Notes: generated by a model from the letters alone, not told the origin. Positions 8,032 to 15,991 are shown, numbered from the stretch's first letter. The stretch is 34,522 bases of DNA from Candidatus Nitrosopumilus sp. (GCA_029864805.1 JAOTSS010000017.1:1-34522); one strand, 5' to 3'. Numbers and translations: made by a program.

Positions 8032-11000
8032 TTACTCTATTGTTTTGTATGTTATTTTGTAATAGAATCGTGAAACTTGATCATCTTTGATAATCTCAAC
8101 GTTCCAATTAGTATCAGGCAAAAATGTATCCGAAGATTCAGGCAAAATGCTGAATTTCTCCAATCTGGTGTCGGAGCCACTGTATCTTACATTCAAAGAA
8201 ACCCCATCAACTTCAACAACATCATAGATTTGGCCGGGTTTTCGGGTAGATTCACTCACCAAGCAATCAGCATCAGGTCCAATAACACAGATTCCAGTTT
8301 CACTTGAAACTTTGAGGTTGACACTTGGTTCATCACCTCGCGTAGAAGTAATCAAGGAACCTGAAATAATTCGGGGTTCAACAGTTACATCATTAACAGT
8401 TTTTTTTGCAGCAAAAATAGAAATTTTATCTTCAGAAATTCTATTTTCTTTCTCAATTATTGTATCAAGTTTTGGGGTTTTTGGTTTTTCAACAACATTG
8501 AATTTAATGGATTTTGTTTCAAAGTCGGCATCAACTGTTGCTTCGTAGGAACCAATTGCAGATGTAGATGTTGGGATTGGGAATTGATAAGTAAAGGAAC
8601 CAGAAGAGCTAGGACGGATTGTAGTTACAGGACCAGTATTTTTACCACAAATAAAAGAGCCGCAGGTTATTTCATTACCTGTTTTTTTAGAAATGCTTAC
8701 TTCAAACTGCTCAAGATAAATTAACTTGTTTGGCTTTCCAGTAACAATTACAACATCGCCTGGATAATATTCGGTTTTATCAGTTGATGCTAAAAGAGAC
8801 AGGGGTTGATCACCGCCAAATACAAAATCATTTACCACACTAAAGACAGCATTGGTTTTTGTATTTCCATAAAATGCTTTTACCGTATAACTTCCTTCGG
8901 CAAATATTGTTACAGGTAATTCAAACAGACTGGAAAAATTGCCACCTTGAGTGGGATAAACAGAGGATTCATGAATTTGTGTATATGGGAATTTGCCATC
9001 AAAAACTCCAATAGTTACCCGCTGTGGTACCACTAGACCTTCACTGCCCTGTTGACGTTTAATTACGTTTCCAACAACTTTTAGTTTTTCCCCTGCTTTG
9101 TATAGTGATTTTTCAGTTGTTACAAAGATAGGCGTTTTGGAAAGAGAGTCATTTTCTGGATCTGTTGAAACTTTGAAGAAGAGATCTGTATTGTATGAAG
9201 GAATAGACACTCGGATTTTGTATACACCCACGTTAGATTTTATCACATCTCGTCCGTCGTCAGTTTTGATATTTTGGTGTCTCTCAGAGATAGGTGTAGT
9301 CCAAGTCCACGAGAATCGTTGATTTTCAATTGAAGTACCAAAATTACTTTTAGTACCATCAGGCCTAATTACAGATATTTCAACAGTATTGTCGCCTGTG
9401 GGAGGGACAACTCCAGTAAGGTGAACGGTTTCACCGAAACCATAGACTTCTTTATCAAGAGAAATTATCGGACCGCCTTTCAAATCAAGAGGATTAATTA
9501 TGGAAAAGTTTTTTGTTGCAGTGTTGCCAAGATATACGGATTTGAGAACATAGTTTCCTTCAGTAAAAATATTCTTTGAGATATCAATTTGTAAGAAATA
9601 CTGGCCAGAGGTTTCAGGGATTGCCGTGAAAACATATCCAATTGAAACCCCACTTGTGGATAATCTTCCGGAATTAGATGAGCCAATGATTTTTAGAGGC
9701 GTCCCGTCCTCATGAGAGATGGAGATTTTCACAGGTGAACCAGATAAATAACTTGAACTTCTATAGAGGTCTTTGATAAATCCACTAACAGTGATTTTCT
9801 CGCCAAGTTCATAGATATCTTTATCGGTTTTCACAGTTAACGGCATATCCGATATAATAAATTCATCAGGATTTGCAGCCACATGAATAACCATTGAGGC
9901 AGATCCTACGTCCTTTGAAACATTAATTTTGTAATCACCCAATCTTTGGGAATTATCTGGAATTTTGAATTTGTATGTAAAAGTGCCATCGCCTAGAATT
10001 CTCACACCATCCAGGATTTTAAATCCAGAACCACTTCCCAGAGTATCTTTTAGTGCGGATTGTTTTGTTTGGAGTATTTCCAAATCCAGATAGCCAATCC
10101 AAACTTGGTTTAGCCTACCGGAAATTGTTACCTCATCACCCAACCCATAAACAGTTTTGTCAGTCCAGAGCGAAATTGGCACATCTTCTTTAACATCTTC
10201 AAGCACTTCAAAAGTTGTCCGTACAGATTTGTCAGAATATTCACCATGTACATCATAGATTCCATATACAGGTTTCACAGTTGTCAAAAACAAACTGGTT
10301 GAAAATTTATCTTTAGTAGGATACAAATTGCCACTTAGGATAACTTTATCTTGAGGATCTTTTATTGTTAATTTCATACCCTCAAACGGAATTATTTCTG
10401 AGGCAAACCCGGTAATTGAAACCAGCTGCCCTGGAATGTATTGTGATTTATCAGTTATGATACTTAGAGAAGAATCCTCTTTTGTTTTTTGCTCAAGCAA
10501 TTCAGAACCTACAGAAAAGTCAGTGATTGCAGTTACACCAGCATAAGAAACCAATATAGTGTATTGACCCTCTTTGATTCCCAGAACCTGATGTAAGTTG
10601 AGTGTTGTTTTGTAATTAAGATTAAGATCAGGATACAAATTTATTGATTGGAAATAGTTTGGACCAGAAATATCCACTTTGATTGGTTGTGACTGGAAGA
10701 ATGGCTTTACAATAAAAACTTCTTCAGAAACATTTCCCCTAATTGTCACAGTTTGACCAAACAAATATGATGACTTGTCTGTGGATACGGAAATGGTGAC
10801 TTCTTTAGATGTTTTTTCCTCTACAAGTTTTCCATTTGATGAACCCGCAGTGGACGTTACAAACTTCCAATCACTTGAGAGGTCTAGATCAAAACCATCA
10901 TAGACTCTCTGCCAAGATTTAAAATCATTTTGAATATCAGCAATTAATGGAGTTTTATCAATTACAATTTCATTTTTGTCTCTTAGTTCAACTGATTCAT

Positions 11001-11313
11001 TTGAATCAGTAAACCAAACACTTTGGTAAGAATATGTCAAGAATTGTCCAGGTTTGATTATGGTGCCATCAGGTATTGTCATAGTTTTTTTAAGGACAGT
11101 AGTGGATGCAATTTTCCACCCACCTAAATCAACATCGGAGTTTGTGGGGTTGTAAAGCTCTACCCATTCTGATACGGATGTTGCATCATTTCCAGGAGGG
11201 TTTACATCAACCTCATTTATCACCACATGATCAGAGTTTGTTTGAGCATATGCTGGAACTATAAGTCCGGCAAGTACGATTAAAGATAATACTAAAGATA
11301 GATTACAGTTCAT
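8032..11313 (-). CDS. Secreted lamin-tail-domain protein with seven Ig-like repeats
   Basis: A 1093-residue exported protein. It has a signal peptide (residues 1-23, cleaved near AYAQ), then a lamin-tail domain (about 28-130, with HVVINEVDVNPPG, WVELYNPT and DLGGWKI). At least seven beta-sandwich modules of ~100-120 residues follow, each opened by a DKxxYxxGxxVxxxG-type strand at about residues 176, 288, 386, 496, 619, 734 and 845. The modules resemble macroglobulin (MG2)/Big-like domains. A distinct C-terminal domain (~1000-1093) has two cysteines in the GICVIGPDADCLV stretch. No membrane anchor is obvious at the C-terminus. A role as cell-surface or S-layer-associated adhesion or scaffold protein is inferred. 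Annotation as a lamin-tail protein is secure; the exact repeat family is less so. Confidence 0.85.
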   Translation of the reverse strand: MNCNLSLVLSLIVLAGLIVPAYAQTNSDHVVINEVDVNPPGNDATSVSEWVELYNPTNSDVDLGGWKIASTTVLKKTMTIPDGTIIKPGQFLTYSYQSVWFTDSNESVELRDKNEIVIDKTPLIADIQNDFKSWQRVYDGFDLDLSSDWKFVTSTAGSSNGKLVEEKTSKEVTISVSTDKSSYLFGQTVTIRGNVSEEVFIVKPFFQSQPIKVDISGPNYFQSINLYPDLNLNYKTTLNLHQVLGIKEGQYTILVSYAGVTAITDFSVGSELLEQKTKEDSSLSIITDKSQYIPGQLVSITGFASEIIPFEGMKLTIKDPQDKVILSGNLYPTKDKFSTSLFLTTVKPVYGIYDVHGEYSDKSVRTTFEVLEDVKEDVPISLWTDKTVYGLGDEVTISGRLNQVWIGYLDLEILQTKQSALKDTLGSGSGFKILDGVRILGDGTFTYKFKIPDNSQRLGDYKINVSKDVGSASMVIHVAANPDEFIISDMPLTVKTDKDIYELGEKITVSGFIKDLYRSSSYLSGSPVKISISHEDGTPLKIIGSSNSGRLSTSGVSIGYVFTAIPETSGQYFLQIDISKNIFTEGNYVLKSVYLGNTATKNFSIINPLDLKGGPIISLDKEVYGFGETVHLTGVVPPTGDNTVEISVIRPDGTKSNFGTSIENQRFSWTWTTPISERHQNIKTDDGRDVIKSNVGVYKIRVSIPSYNTDLFFKVSTDPENDSLSKTPIFVTTEKSLYKAGEKLKVVGNVIKRQQGSEGLVVPQRVTIGVFDGKFPYTQIHESSVYPTQGGNFSSLFELPVTIFAEGSYTVKAFYGNTKTNAVFSVVNDFVFGGDQPLSLLASTDKTEYYPGDVVIVTGKPNKLIYLEQFEVSISKKTGNEITCGSFICGKNTGPVTTIRPSSSGSFTYQFPIPTSTSAIGSYEATVDADFETKSIKFNVVEKPKTPKLDTIIEKENRISEDKISIFAAKKTVNDVTVEPRIISGSLITSTRGDEPSVNLKVSSETGICVIGPDADCLVSESTRKPGQIYDVVEVDGVSLNVRYSGSDTRLEKFSILPESSDTFLPDTNWNVEIIKDDQVSRFYYKITYKTIE

Positions 11314-11470
11314 TGTTGTTTTTCCTAATTTGATTGAATATAGGACTCTTTTTAGAATGGAATTGAGGAAAAGTTGAGCTTGTTGTTAAAGTTGATCTCA
11401 GATAGAGGAGTTCATTGAACGATTTCACAATTATTTTACAATTTTTTGCTATTTAGGAAATACGTAGGAA

Positions 11471-11728
11471 TTATCCTTTAGAATAGTCACAGTTAGGGCA
11501 TTTTTTATTAAAAACTCGTGAACCGCATTCCATACAAATTCCCTCGCCCACATCTTTTTGAATTAATTGTTTTCTTTTTCCCACATACACTTTGATTCCA
11601 AAATACATCATAATTACAATAATAACAGCATACATTGGTGCCATAAAGGGAATCAAACCTATCATGAATAGTAAAAGTCCTGCAATAAGCAAAATATCAC
11701 GTCTTTCAAATTTCAATAAAATCAACAT
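11471..11728 (-). CDS. Small membrane protein with C-terminal zinc ribbon
   Basis: An 85-residue protein with two predicted membrane helices (about residues 12-28 and 31-48). A basic linker (GKRKQ) follows, and then a C-terminal zinc-ribbon knuckle pair C65/C68 and C77/C80 on the cytosolic side. No function can be assigned; a membrane-tethered zinc ribbon could dock a partner protein or nucleic acid. The gene lies 157 bp upstream of the secreted repeat gene and 22 bp downstream of the probable C/D box RNA, all on the minus strand. The Cys pattern and hydropathy make a real gene likely. Confidence 0.7.
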   Translation of the reverse strand: MLILLKFERRDILLIAGLLLFMIGLIPFMAPMYAVIIVIMMYFGIKVYVGKRKQLIQKDVGEGICMECGSRVFNKKCPNCDYSKG

Positions 11729-11750
11729 CTCAACGAATTCATAAAAAGAT

Positions 11751-11820
11751 GCCGGAGCTCAGAGCCATTTAGTTTACTTCATTTCAAAGTCAATTCTCTA
11801 ACTCTTCCTCATTGCTCGGC
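11751..11820 (-). ncRNA. Probable C/D box guide sRNA downstream of tRNA-Pro
   Basis: Reading the minus strand from 11820: a terminal stem GCCGAGC pairs with GCTCCGGC at the other end (seven pairs with one bulged C). Box C is ATGAGGA (11812-11806; consensus RTGATGA, one mismatch). A 12-nt guide follows (11805-11794), then a D'-like TTGA (11793-11790), a 7-nt spacer, a C'-like ATGAAGT (11782-11776), a 13-nt guide (11775-11763) and a perfect box D, CTGA (11762-11759). The order, guide lengths of 12-13 nt and the closing stem match archaeal C/D box RNAs that direct 2'-O-methylation. It begins 39 nt after the 3' end of tRNA-Pro on the same strand, so a shared transcript is possible. D' and C' are degenerate, and targets were not identified. 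Confidence 0.55.
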
Positions 11821-11859
11821 AAGAAAACTGGGCATTGATTTGATAATAAGATAATGGTA

Positions 11860-11936
11860 TGGTGGGATCGGAGAGATTTGAACACTCGACCTCTGCGTCC
11901 CAAACGCAGAATCATACCAAGCTAGACCACGATCCC
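11860..11936 (-). tRNA. tRNA-Pro (anticodon TGG), CCA encoded
   Basis: The minus strand folds as a cloverleaf. The acceptor stem GGGATCG/CGATCCC is perfect, and the D arm contains AGCTTGGTA. The anticodon stem CTGCG/CGCAG encloses the 7-nt loop TTTGGGA with anticodon TGG, and the T loop is TTCAAAT. Discriminator A (11863) is followed by an encoded CCA (11862-11860). No intron is seen at the anticodon. One oddity: the T stem GAGTG/CTCTC holds one T-T mismatch. Without CCA the length is 74 nt. A TATA-like element lies upstream at 11958-11966. Confidence 0.95.
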
Positions 11937-11957
11937 AGTAAATTTTGAAAATAGCCC

Positions 11958-11966
11958 AATTTAAGC
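11958..11966 (-). promoter_or_regulatory. TATA-like box A for tRNA-Pro
   Basis: The minus strand reads GCTTAAATT here, 22-30 nt before the 5' end of tRNA-Pro. This is the spacing expected for an archaeal TATA box with transcription starting at or just before the mature tRNA. Confidence 0.45.
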
Positions 11967-12097
11967 TTCACATATAGTAAATTTAATGTAAAAAAAATTT
12001 CAAAATTTAACAAAGCCAGACATGTTGGAATAATTTTTTGAAAAAAATTAGAAAAGAATTGTAATTCAATGGAGATAATCATTTTAAAGGTAATCTA

Positions 12098-13006
12098 ATG
12101 AAGAAAAATGTGCAACTAGAAGAATACATCAAAGCAGGAAAAATTGCTGCAGAAGTAAGAGAGATGGTTAGGATAAAAGATTGGATTGGAAAATCAGTTT
12201 ATGATATTTGTGAAGAAGTTGAAGGAGAAATCAAAAAAAGAGGTGCAAAATGTGCATTTCCAGTAAATGCCAGTATTAATGAAATTGCAGCACACTATAC
12301 TGCAGAGCCTAACGATCCAATAACAATCAAAGATACCGATATGGTAAAAATTGATCTGGGCGCTCAAATTAACGGATACATTGCAGATACTGCAGTAACT
12401 GTTTGCTATGATGCACAGTTTGACGGGCTAGTTCAAGCTGCAGAAGAGGCATTAGGAAATGCAATGTCCATGATAAAAGCAGGAGTGAAAGTAAGCGATA
12501 TTGGACGTACAATTGAAACTACAATAAAGCAAAGAGGATACAAACCAATTGCAAATCTTAGCGGACATTCATTAGACCAATACACCATCCATGCAGGAAA
12601 ATCCATTCCAAATATTTGGTCAATTGGAGGATTTTCACTTTCTGAAAATTCTGCATATGCGTGTGAGCCATTTGTCACCACAGAACAAGGAGGAGGATTT
12701 GTTAGAAATGGGCAAATCAAAAATATTTTTGCAATAAATTCACGAAAGAAAACAAAAGATGCAGAAGCTGACAGACTACTTGATTTTATCTGGGAGAAAT
12801 TCAACATGTTGCCATTTGCATTGAGATGGATAACAAAAGAATGGGAGGAAAAACAAGCAAAAGCAGCACTAGATCTTTTGATAAAAAAGAAAGCAGTCCA
12901 GGCATACCCAGTTCTAATTGAAGTAAATGAACAAAGGGTTGCTCAGGCAGAGCACACATTCATTCCATTAGAAGATGGTGTCACAGTAACTACAAAAGAT
13001 CCATGA
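12098..13006 (+). CDS. map: Methionine aminopeptidase, type II
   Basis: A 302-residue type II methionine aminopeptidase, which removes the initiator Met from nascent proteins whose second residue is small. The five metal ligands of the pita-bread fold are visible: D86 (VKIDLGA), D97 (IADTAV), H157 (LSGHSLDQY), E190 (YACEPF) and E285 (QAEHTFI). H66, in EIAAHY, corresponds to the conserved substrate-site His. The ~60-residue helical insertion that defines type II is present before the last ligand. Length is normal for archaeal enzymes, which lack the eukaryotic N-terminal extension. A 39-residue zinc-ribbon gene starts at the very next base after the stop codon, suggesting translational coupling. 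Confidence 0.96.
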   Translation: MKKNVQLEEYIKAGKIAAEVREMVRIKDWIGKSVYDICEEVEGEIKKRGAKCAFPVNASINEIAAHYTAEPNDPITIKDTDMVKIDLGAQINGYIADTAVTVCYDAQFDGLVQAAEEALGNAMSMIKAGVKVSDIGRTIETTIKQRGYKPIANLSGHSLDQYTIHAGKSIPNIWSIGGFSLSENSAYACEPFVTTEQGGGFVRNGQIKNIFAINSRKKTKDAEADRLLDFIWEKFNMLPFALRWITKEWEEKQAKAALDLLIKKKAVQAYPVLIEVNEQRVAQAEHTFIPLEDGVTVTTKDP

Positions 13007-13126
13007 ATGAAGTTGAGTGAAGAAGTAAGACCATGTCCCAAATGTAGAGGATTCATGTTCAGAGAGCAAGGAGAGGCAGTATCATGGTTTTGTCCATCAT
13101 GTAATTTAAAATTTAGAACAGAGTAA
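13007..13126 (+). CDS. 39-residue zinc-ribbon mini-protein
   Basis: A short open frame starting with ATG immediately after the map stop codon (TGA then ATG, no gap). The product has two CxxC knuckles, C10/C13 and C29/C32, in a compact zinc ribbon (RPCPKCRG ... WFCPSCNLKF) with almost nothing else. The spacing and aromatic residues resemble zinc ribbons of transcription or ribosomal proteins. The Cys spacing and tight junction with map argue for a real gene. Function unknown; an RNA- or ribosome-associated role alongside methionine aminopeptidase would be a guess. Confidence 0.7.
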   Translation: MKLSEEVRPCPKCRGFMFREQGEAVSWFCPSCNLKFRTE

Positions 13127-13133
13127 TTCAGAA

Positions 13134-13313
13134 TTATTGCTCTAGTGTTTCACCAAAAATTTTCTCAATAAAATAAACCCCGTCACAGGAATCACATTTT
13201 GAGCGTTCTGAAAACAGGACATCACCTTCAGAAAATTTTCTTTTTCTTTGCATTCCACATTTGGAACATTTTTCAACAGTATAATCCAAAATAGTTTTTT
13301 TCTTTGAGAACAT
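13134..13313 (-). CDS. 59-residue zinc-ribbon protein coupled to DUF1512
   Basis: A 59-residue frame with CxxC pairs C16/C19 (EKCSKCGMQ) and C40/C43 (SKCDSCDG) and a basic stretch between them. Its ATG (13313-13311) overlaps the TAA stop of the DUF1512 gene by one base (TAATG), the classic arrangement for translational coupling. It is therefore the second gene of a DUF1512 operon. It ends 7 bp from the convergent 39-residue zinc-ribbon gene. Function unknown; it is clearly a zinc-binding module. Confidence 0.75.
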   Translation of the reverse strand: MFSKKKTILDYTVEKCSKCGMQRKRKFSEGDVLFSERSKCDSCDGVYFIEKIFGETLEQ

Positions 13314-14434
13314 TATTGCGGCACCCCAGCAGAATTGCCCACACCAATAATAGCAACGGATTGACCGGAAGTTGTGTTTTCCTGAATCATTTCATAAACT
13401 TGAGTACGTACATCATCTGCCTTGTCTGCAATTTCTTTGGTCATCAATGTAATTGCCTCTTTAACTGATTGTTTGACAACTATTGAAAATATAGGAATGT
13501 TTTTAGATGTTGCAATTGCTTCGATTTCAAATTTTTCAGTTCCTATCCCACCAATTGCGGCACCGAATCCACGTGCCACAATTGCAGAATCTTCACCTTC
13601 CATCTTCAATGCAGCGTCAACCATAATTATTGCATTAATTTCATTTTCAGAAACAATTTTTTCTAAACCGTCAGCAGGCCTGCCTACGGTGGATCCTGGA
13701 CCTTCAGCTTTTAAAAAGAATAAACTTCTTCCCTCAAATTCAGACTTTGCAAGAACAGTTTGAAACGCAACTGTCTCTTTTTGGTGCTTTAACATCATTT
13801 TTCCAACAACCATCGGACCAATTCCATCACCCACAGGTTGTCCTTTTTTAAATACAGGAATCGCTTCTTTCATTGCTTCGGATTGCTCCATTATGAAAGG
13901 AAGGATCATCTGCAAGGGCAAAATTAATGGATAGTTGTTTTGTTTTTTTGCAGTTAAGAACATGTGATTGATTATTTTGTAAATCATTTGCAGTGAAGAT
14001 GCAATTTCAAGCAAAGTCTGAGTTTTGGTCAATTCAATGTCACTCATTTGGGGAGAAAGAGATCTTACGTGTTCTCTAGTATAATCTTCCCGTGACCTGA
14101 CAATATGCCTGACTTTGTCAACTATACCATTAGGATCCATATCAACGGGCATTATTGTAAAATAATCTATAAAACGGTCAATTTTTTGAATTGGATCATC
14201 AACAGGTTTCAAATTTTTCTTCACATAATTGATCAATTCATCTCTAGATTCATTTCTAAAACCATCAAGCTTGGCAATTCCTTTTTTGATTTCACCTGAA
14301 GTGACGTAAAGCTGAATTCGTTGTCCATAAAATACAAAAAAGAAAATTGGAAGAATCCAAATCAACATCATTATTGGATTTGTGTCATCACTCATTGCAA
14401 AAATCTGATCAAAATCAAAACTTGTAAAATTCAC
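13313..14434 (-). CDS. DUF1512 family protein
   Basis: A 373-residue protein of the archaeal DUF1512 family. One membrane helix lies near residues 20-37, followed by the conserved YGQRIQ turn, and the rest is a cytosolic domain. The C-terminal half contains Gly-rich segments (ARGFGAAIGGIGTEKFEIEA and a final GVGNSAGVPQ) that could form a nucleotide- or substrate-binding Rossmann-like unit. No biochemical role is established. The start is the ATG at 14434, divergent from TBP across 140 bp that must hold both promoters. The stop codon overlaps the start of the downstream zinc-ribbon gene by one base. Confidence 0.82.
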   Translation of the reverse strand: MNFTSFDFDQIFAMSDDTNPIMMLIWILPIFFFVFYGQRIQLYVTSGEIKKGIAKLDGFRNESRDELINYVKKNLKPVDDPIQKIDRFIDYFTIMPVDMDPNGIVDKVRHIVRSREDYTREHVRSLSPQMSDIELTKTQTLLEIASSLQMIYKIINHMFLTAKKQNNYPLILPLQMILPFIMEQSEAMKEAIPVFKKGQPVGDGIGPMVVGKMMLKHQKETVAFQTVLAKSEFEGRSLFFLKAEGPGSTVGRPADGLEKIVSENEINAIIMVDAALKMEGEDSAIVARGFGAAIGGIGTEKFEIEAIATSKNIPIFSIVVKQSVKEAITLMTKEIADKADDVRTQVYEMIQENTTSGQSVAIIGVGNSAGVPQ

Positions 14435-14541
14435 TAAACTAATCGATCGCCAAATCTAAATTAAATCATTCGTCCTAGAAGAAAAAAGCCATCTCAGAAA
14501 TTAGAAAAAACGGTCACAGAGACTAAAAAATTGGCGAGTGC

Positions 14542-14551
14542 TTTTATTATA
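14542..14551 (+). promoter_or_regulatory. TATA box of the TBP gene
   Basis: TTTTATTATA centred about 28 bp before the TBP ATG. This is the spacing expected of a leaderless archaeal promoter, placing the transcription start at or next to the start codon. Confidence 0.5.
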
Positions 14552-14574
14552 GTTCAAATACAAAAAACCTGAAT

Positions 14575-15135
14575 ATGCCACAAACAAAACCAATTGTAAG
14601 CGTGGAAAATGTTGTAGCCTCAGCTTCTGTAGATCAGAAAATGGACTTAAATGAGATCACTAAAACATTTCCAGATGTAGAATATCATCCGGATCAATTT
14701 CCAGGTCTAGTGTTTAGATTAAAGACACCAAAGACAGCCACATTGATTTTTACTTCAGGTAAAATGGTATGTACGGGCTCCAAATCGGAAGAGATGGCAA
14801 GAAAGGCAGTAAAAACAGTTGTGCAAAAACTTCGAAAAGGAGGAATTAAAGTAAAAAAAGATGCCACAGTACAAATTCAAAATATCGTGGCATCAATTAA
14901 TCTAGGCGGAAAAATTCATCTGGAACAAGCAGCTAGAACATTGCCTAGAAGCATGTACGAGCCAGAACAATTCCCAGGACTTATCCACAGAATGCTAGAT
15001 CCAAAAACAGTGATTTTGTTATTTTCATCAGGAAAACTTGTCTGTACAGGAGCAAAACAAGAGCCTGATGTTTACAGATCTGTTAACAACTTGCACGCAT
15101 TACTAGAAGAAAAAGACCTAATGATTTATGATTAA
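14575..15135 (+). CDS. tbp: TATA-box-binding protein (TBP)
   Basis: A 186-residue archaeal TBP, the saddle-shaped factor that binds and bends box A and recruits TFB. The two pseudo-symmetric repeats are clear. Each contains a VENVVAS/IQNIVAS strand, a PDQFPGL/PEQFPGL turn and a closing FxSGKxVCTG segment (residues ~60-68 and ~149-157). The phenylalanines that intercalate DNA lie within these segments. The short C-terminus is mildly acidic. It is monocistronic as far as can be seen, with a TATA box 28 bp upstream. Confidence 0.97.
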   Translation: MPQTKPIVSVENVVASASVDQKMDLNEITKTFPDVEYHPDQFPGLVFRLKTPKTATLIFTSGKMVCTGSKSEEMARKAVKTVVQKLRKGGIKVKKDATVQIQNIVASINLGGKIHLEQAARTLPRSMYEPEQFPGLIHRMLDPKTVILLFSSGKLVCTGAKQEPDVYRSVNNLHALLEEKDLMIYD

Positions 15136-15309
15136 TCATAAATCAAATCTATTTTCATTAATTTCTACAATTTGCTAATAAACATAGTTATTATGACATA
15201 TCAATTTAGAAACACTGATCAATCTATTCTGAAAAAAGAATTCCCAAAAAACATACTTTGGAAATAGGAATAAAGTGATAGTTTTGATTCTCTTTCAGAA
15301 ATTAAAGAG

Positions 15310-15639
15310 TTATTTTATTGGACTACCCAATGGAACATCTTCATTAACGGTCAACCAGTATGGTTTGTCATCAACATCAGCTGCTAACAACATTGCATTT
15401 GATTCAACACCGGCCATTTTTTTTGGTTCCAAATTTGCAATTACAATTACTGTCTTTCCCACAATATCATCGGGGTGATAATATTGTGCACCGCCAATTA
15501 TTACATCTCGTTTATCATCATTTCCCAAATCAATTTGGCCTTTAATGATTTTGGATTTACCCTCAATAGGTTCAGTTGAAATAATTTTTGCAACTCTAAT
15601 GTCTAGTTTTGCAAAATCATCATAGGATATATTTGGCAT
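15310..15639 (-). CDS. tRNA-binding protein, MetG-beta/CsaA type
   Basis: A 109-residue OB-fold tRNA-binding domain, like the C-terminal domain of methionyl-tRNA synthetase, the free-standing archaeal MetRS beta subunit, CsaA and Arc1p. Typical features are FAKLDIRVAKI (residues 9-19), the IGGAQYYHP loop, and the VIVIANLEPKKMAGVESNAM core. No catalytic synthetase domain is attached. It probably improves tRNA capture by MetRS encoded elsewhere (inference from the family). It lies 38 bp downstream of the 71-residue gene on the minus strand, so both may be controlled by the structured leader at 15913-15991. Confidence 0.85.
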   Translation of the reverse strand: MPNISYDDFAKLDIRVAKIISTEPIEGKSKIIKGQIDLGNDDKRDVIIGGAQYYHPDDIVGKTVIVIANLEPKKMAGVESNAMLLAADVDDKPYWLTVNEDVPLGSPIK

Positions 15640-15677
15640 GATGAACCCTAAGTCTCCCAGTTAAAATAAATTTGCAT

Positions 15678-15893
15678 TTACTGTAACTCCTTTTTGTCTA
15701 TTCCACTAGTTTCAATTTCATATCTTAGCGCAGCAGGAAGTTCCATGTACTTTTTGTTAACCAGTTCAATGATTTGATCGTCAGGAACATTTATTTTTTT
15801 TAACAATTTGCCACGCTGATGTGCATAAGCATTCTTCCAAAAACCAGCACCATCCAACGTTCCAATTTTTGGCATGTATTTCGAAGGTTTCAT
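15678..15893 (-). CDS. Conserved-looking 71-residue protein of unknown function
   Basis: A 71-residue soluble, basic protein that I do not recognise. It shows a GAGFWKNAYAHQRGK segment (residues ~15-29) and a helical C-terminal half ending in KKELQ. There are no cysteines and no membrane segment. Codon use matches its neighbours, and it has good spacing to MetG-beta 38 bp downstream. Its ATG lies about 20 nt after the end of a GC-rich structured element read in the same orientation, with a TATA-like box beyond. The gene is therefore a candidate for leader-RNA control. Confidence 0.6.
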   Translation of the reverse strand: MKPSKYMPKIGTLDGAGFWKNAYAHQRGKLLKKINVPDDQIIELVNKKYMELPAALRYEIETSGIDKKELQ

Positions 15894-15912
15894 TTTTTTT
15901 CAAATTTTAAGT

Positions 15913-15991
15913 GACTGTGACGGAAGAATGGCAAACGCCATTGGAACTGGAGTTACTGTTCCGGATTTTAGGCATGTTGCCCATCACAGTC
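15913..15991 (-). ncRNA. Candidate structured leader RNA (riboswitch-like), no family recognised
   Basis: Plus-strand letters are given. An 8-bp perfect closing stem, GACTGTGA (15913-15920) with TCACAGTC (15984-15991), encloses three hairpins. These are AATGGC/GCCATT with loop AAAC (15927-15942), GGAAC/GTTCC with a 10-nt loop (15943-15962) and GGCA/TGCC with loop TGT (15971-15981). A competing pair, CGGAA (15921-15925) with TTCCG (15959-15963), uses the same bases as the middle hairpin, so two states are possible. By hand count 39 of 79 bases are G or C, well above the AT-rich surroundings. In minus orientation a TATA-like box (16013-16022) would put the transcript start near the first base of the closing stem, and the 71-residue gene starts ~20 nt after the element. 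Strand choice is inferred. It is not a tRNA, and no CTGA box D is present. Confidence 0.5.

Noticed and set aside
15193..15267. 24-codon plus-strand frame between TBP and MetG-beta
   Set aside because: Short, no motif, and no promoter or neighbour support; the 174-bp convergent gap otherwise shows nothing.
15913..15991. A tRNA or C/D or H/ACA guide RNA reading of the structured element
   Set aside because: There is no T loop or anticodon arm and no box D, and the single-stranded pocket expected of an H/ACA hairpin is missing on one side, although an ACA follows one stem.
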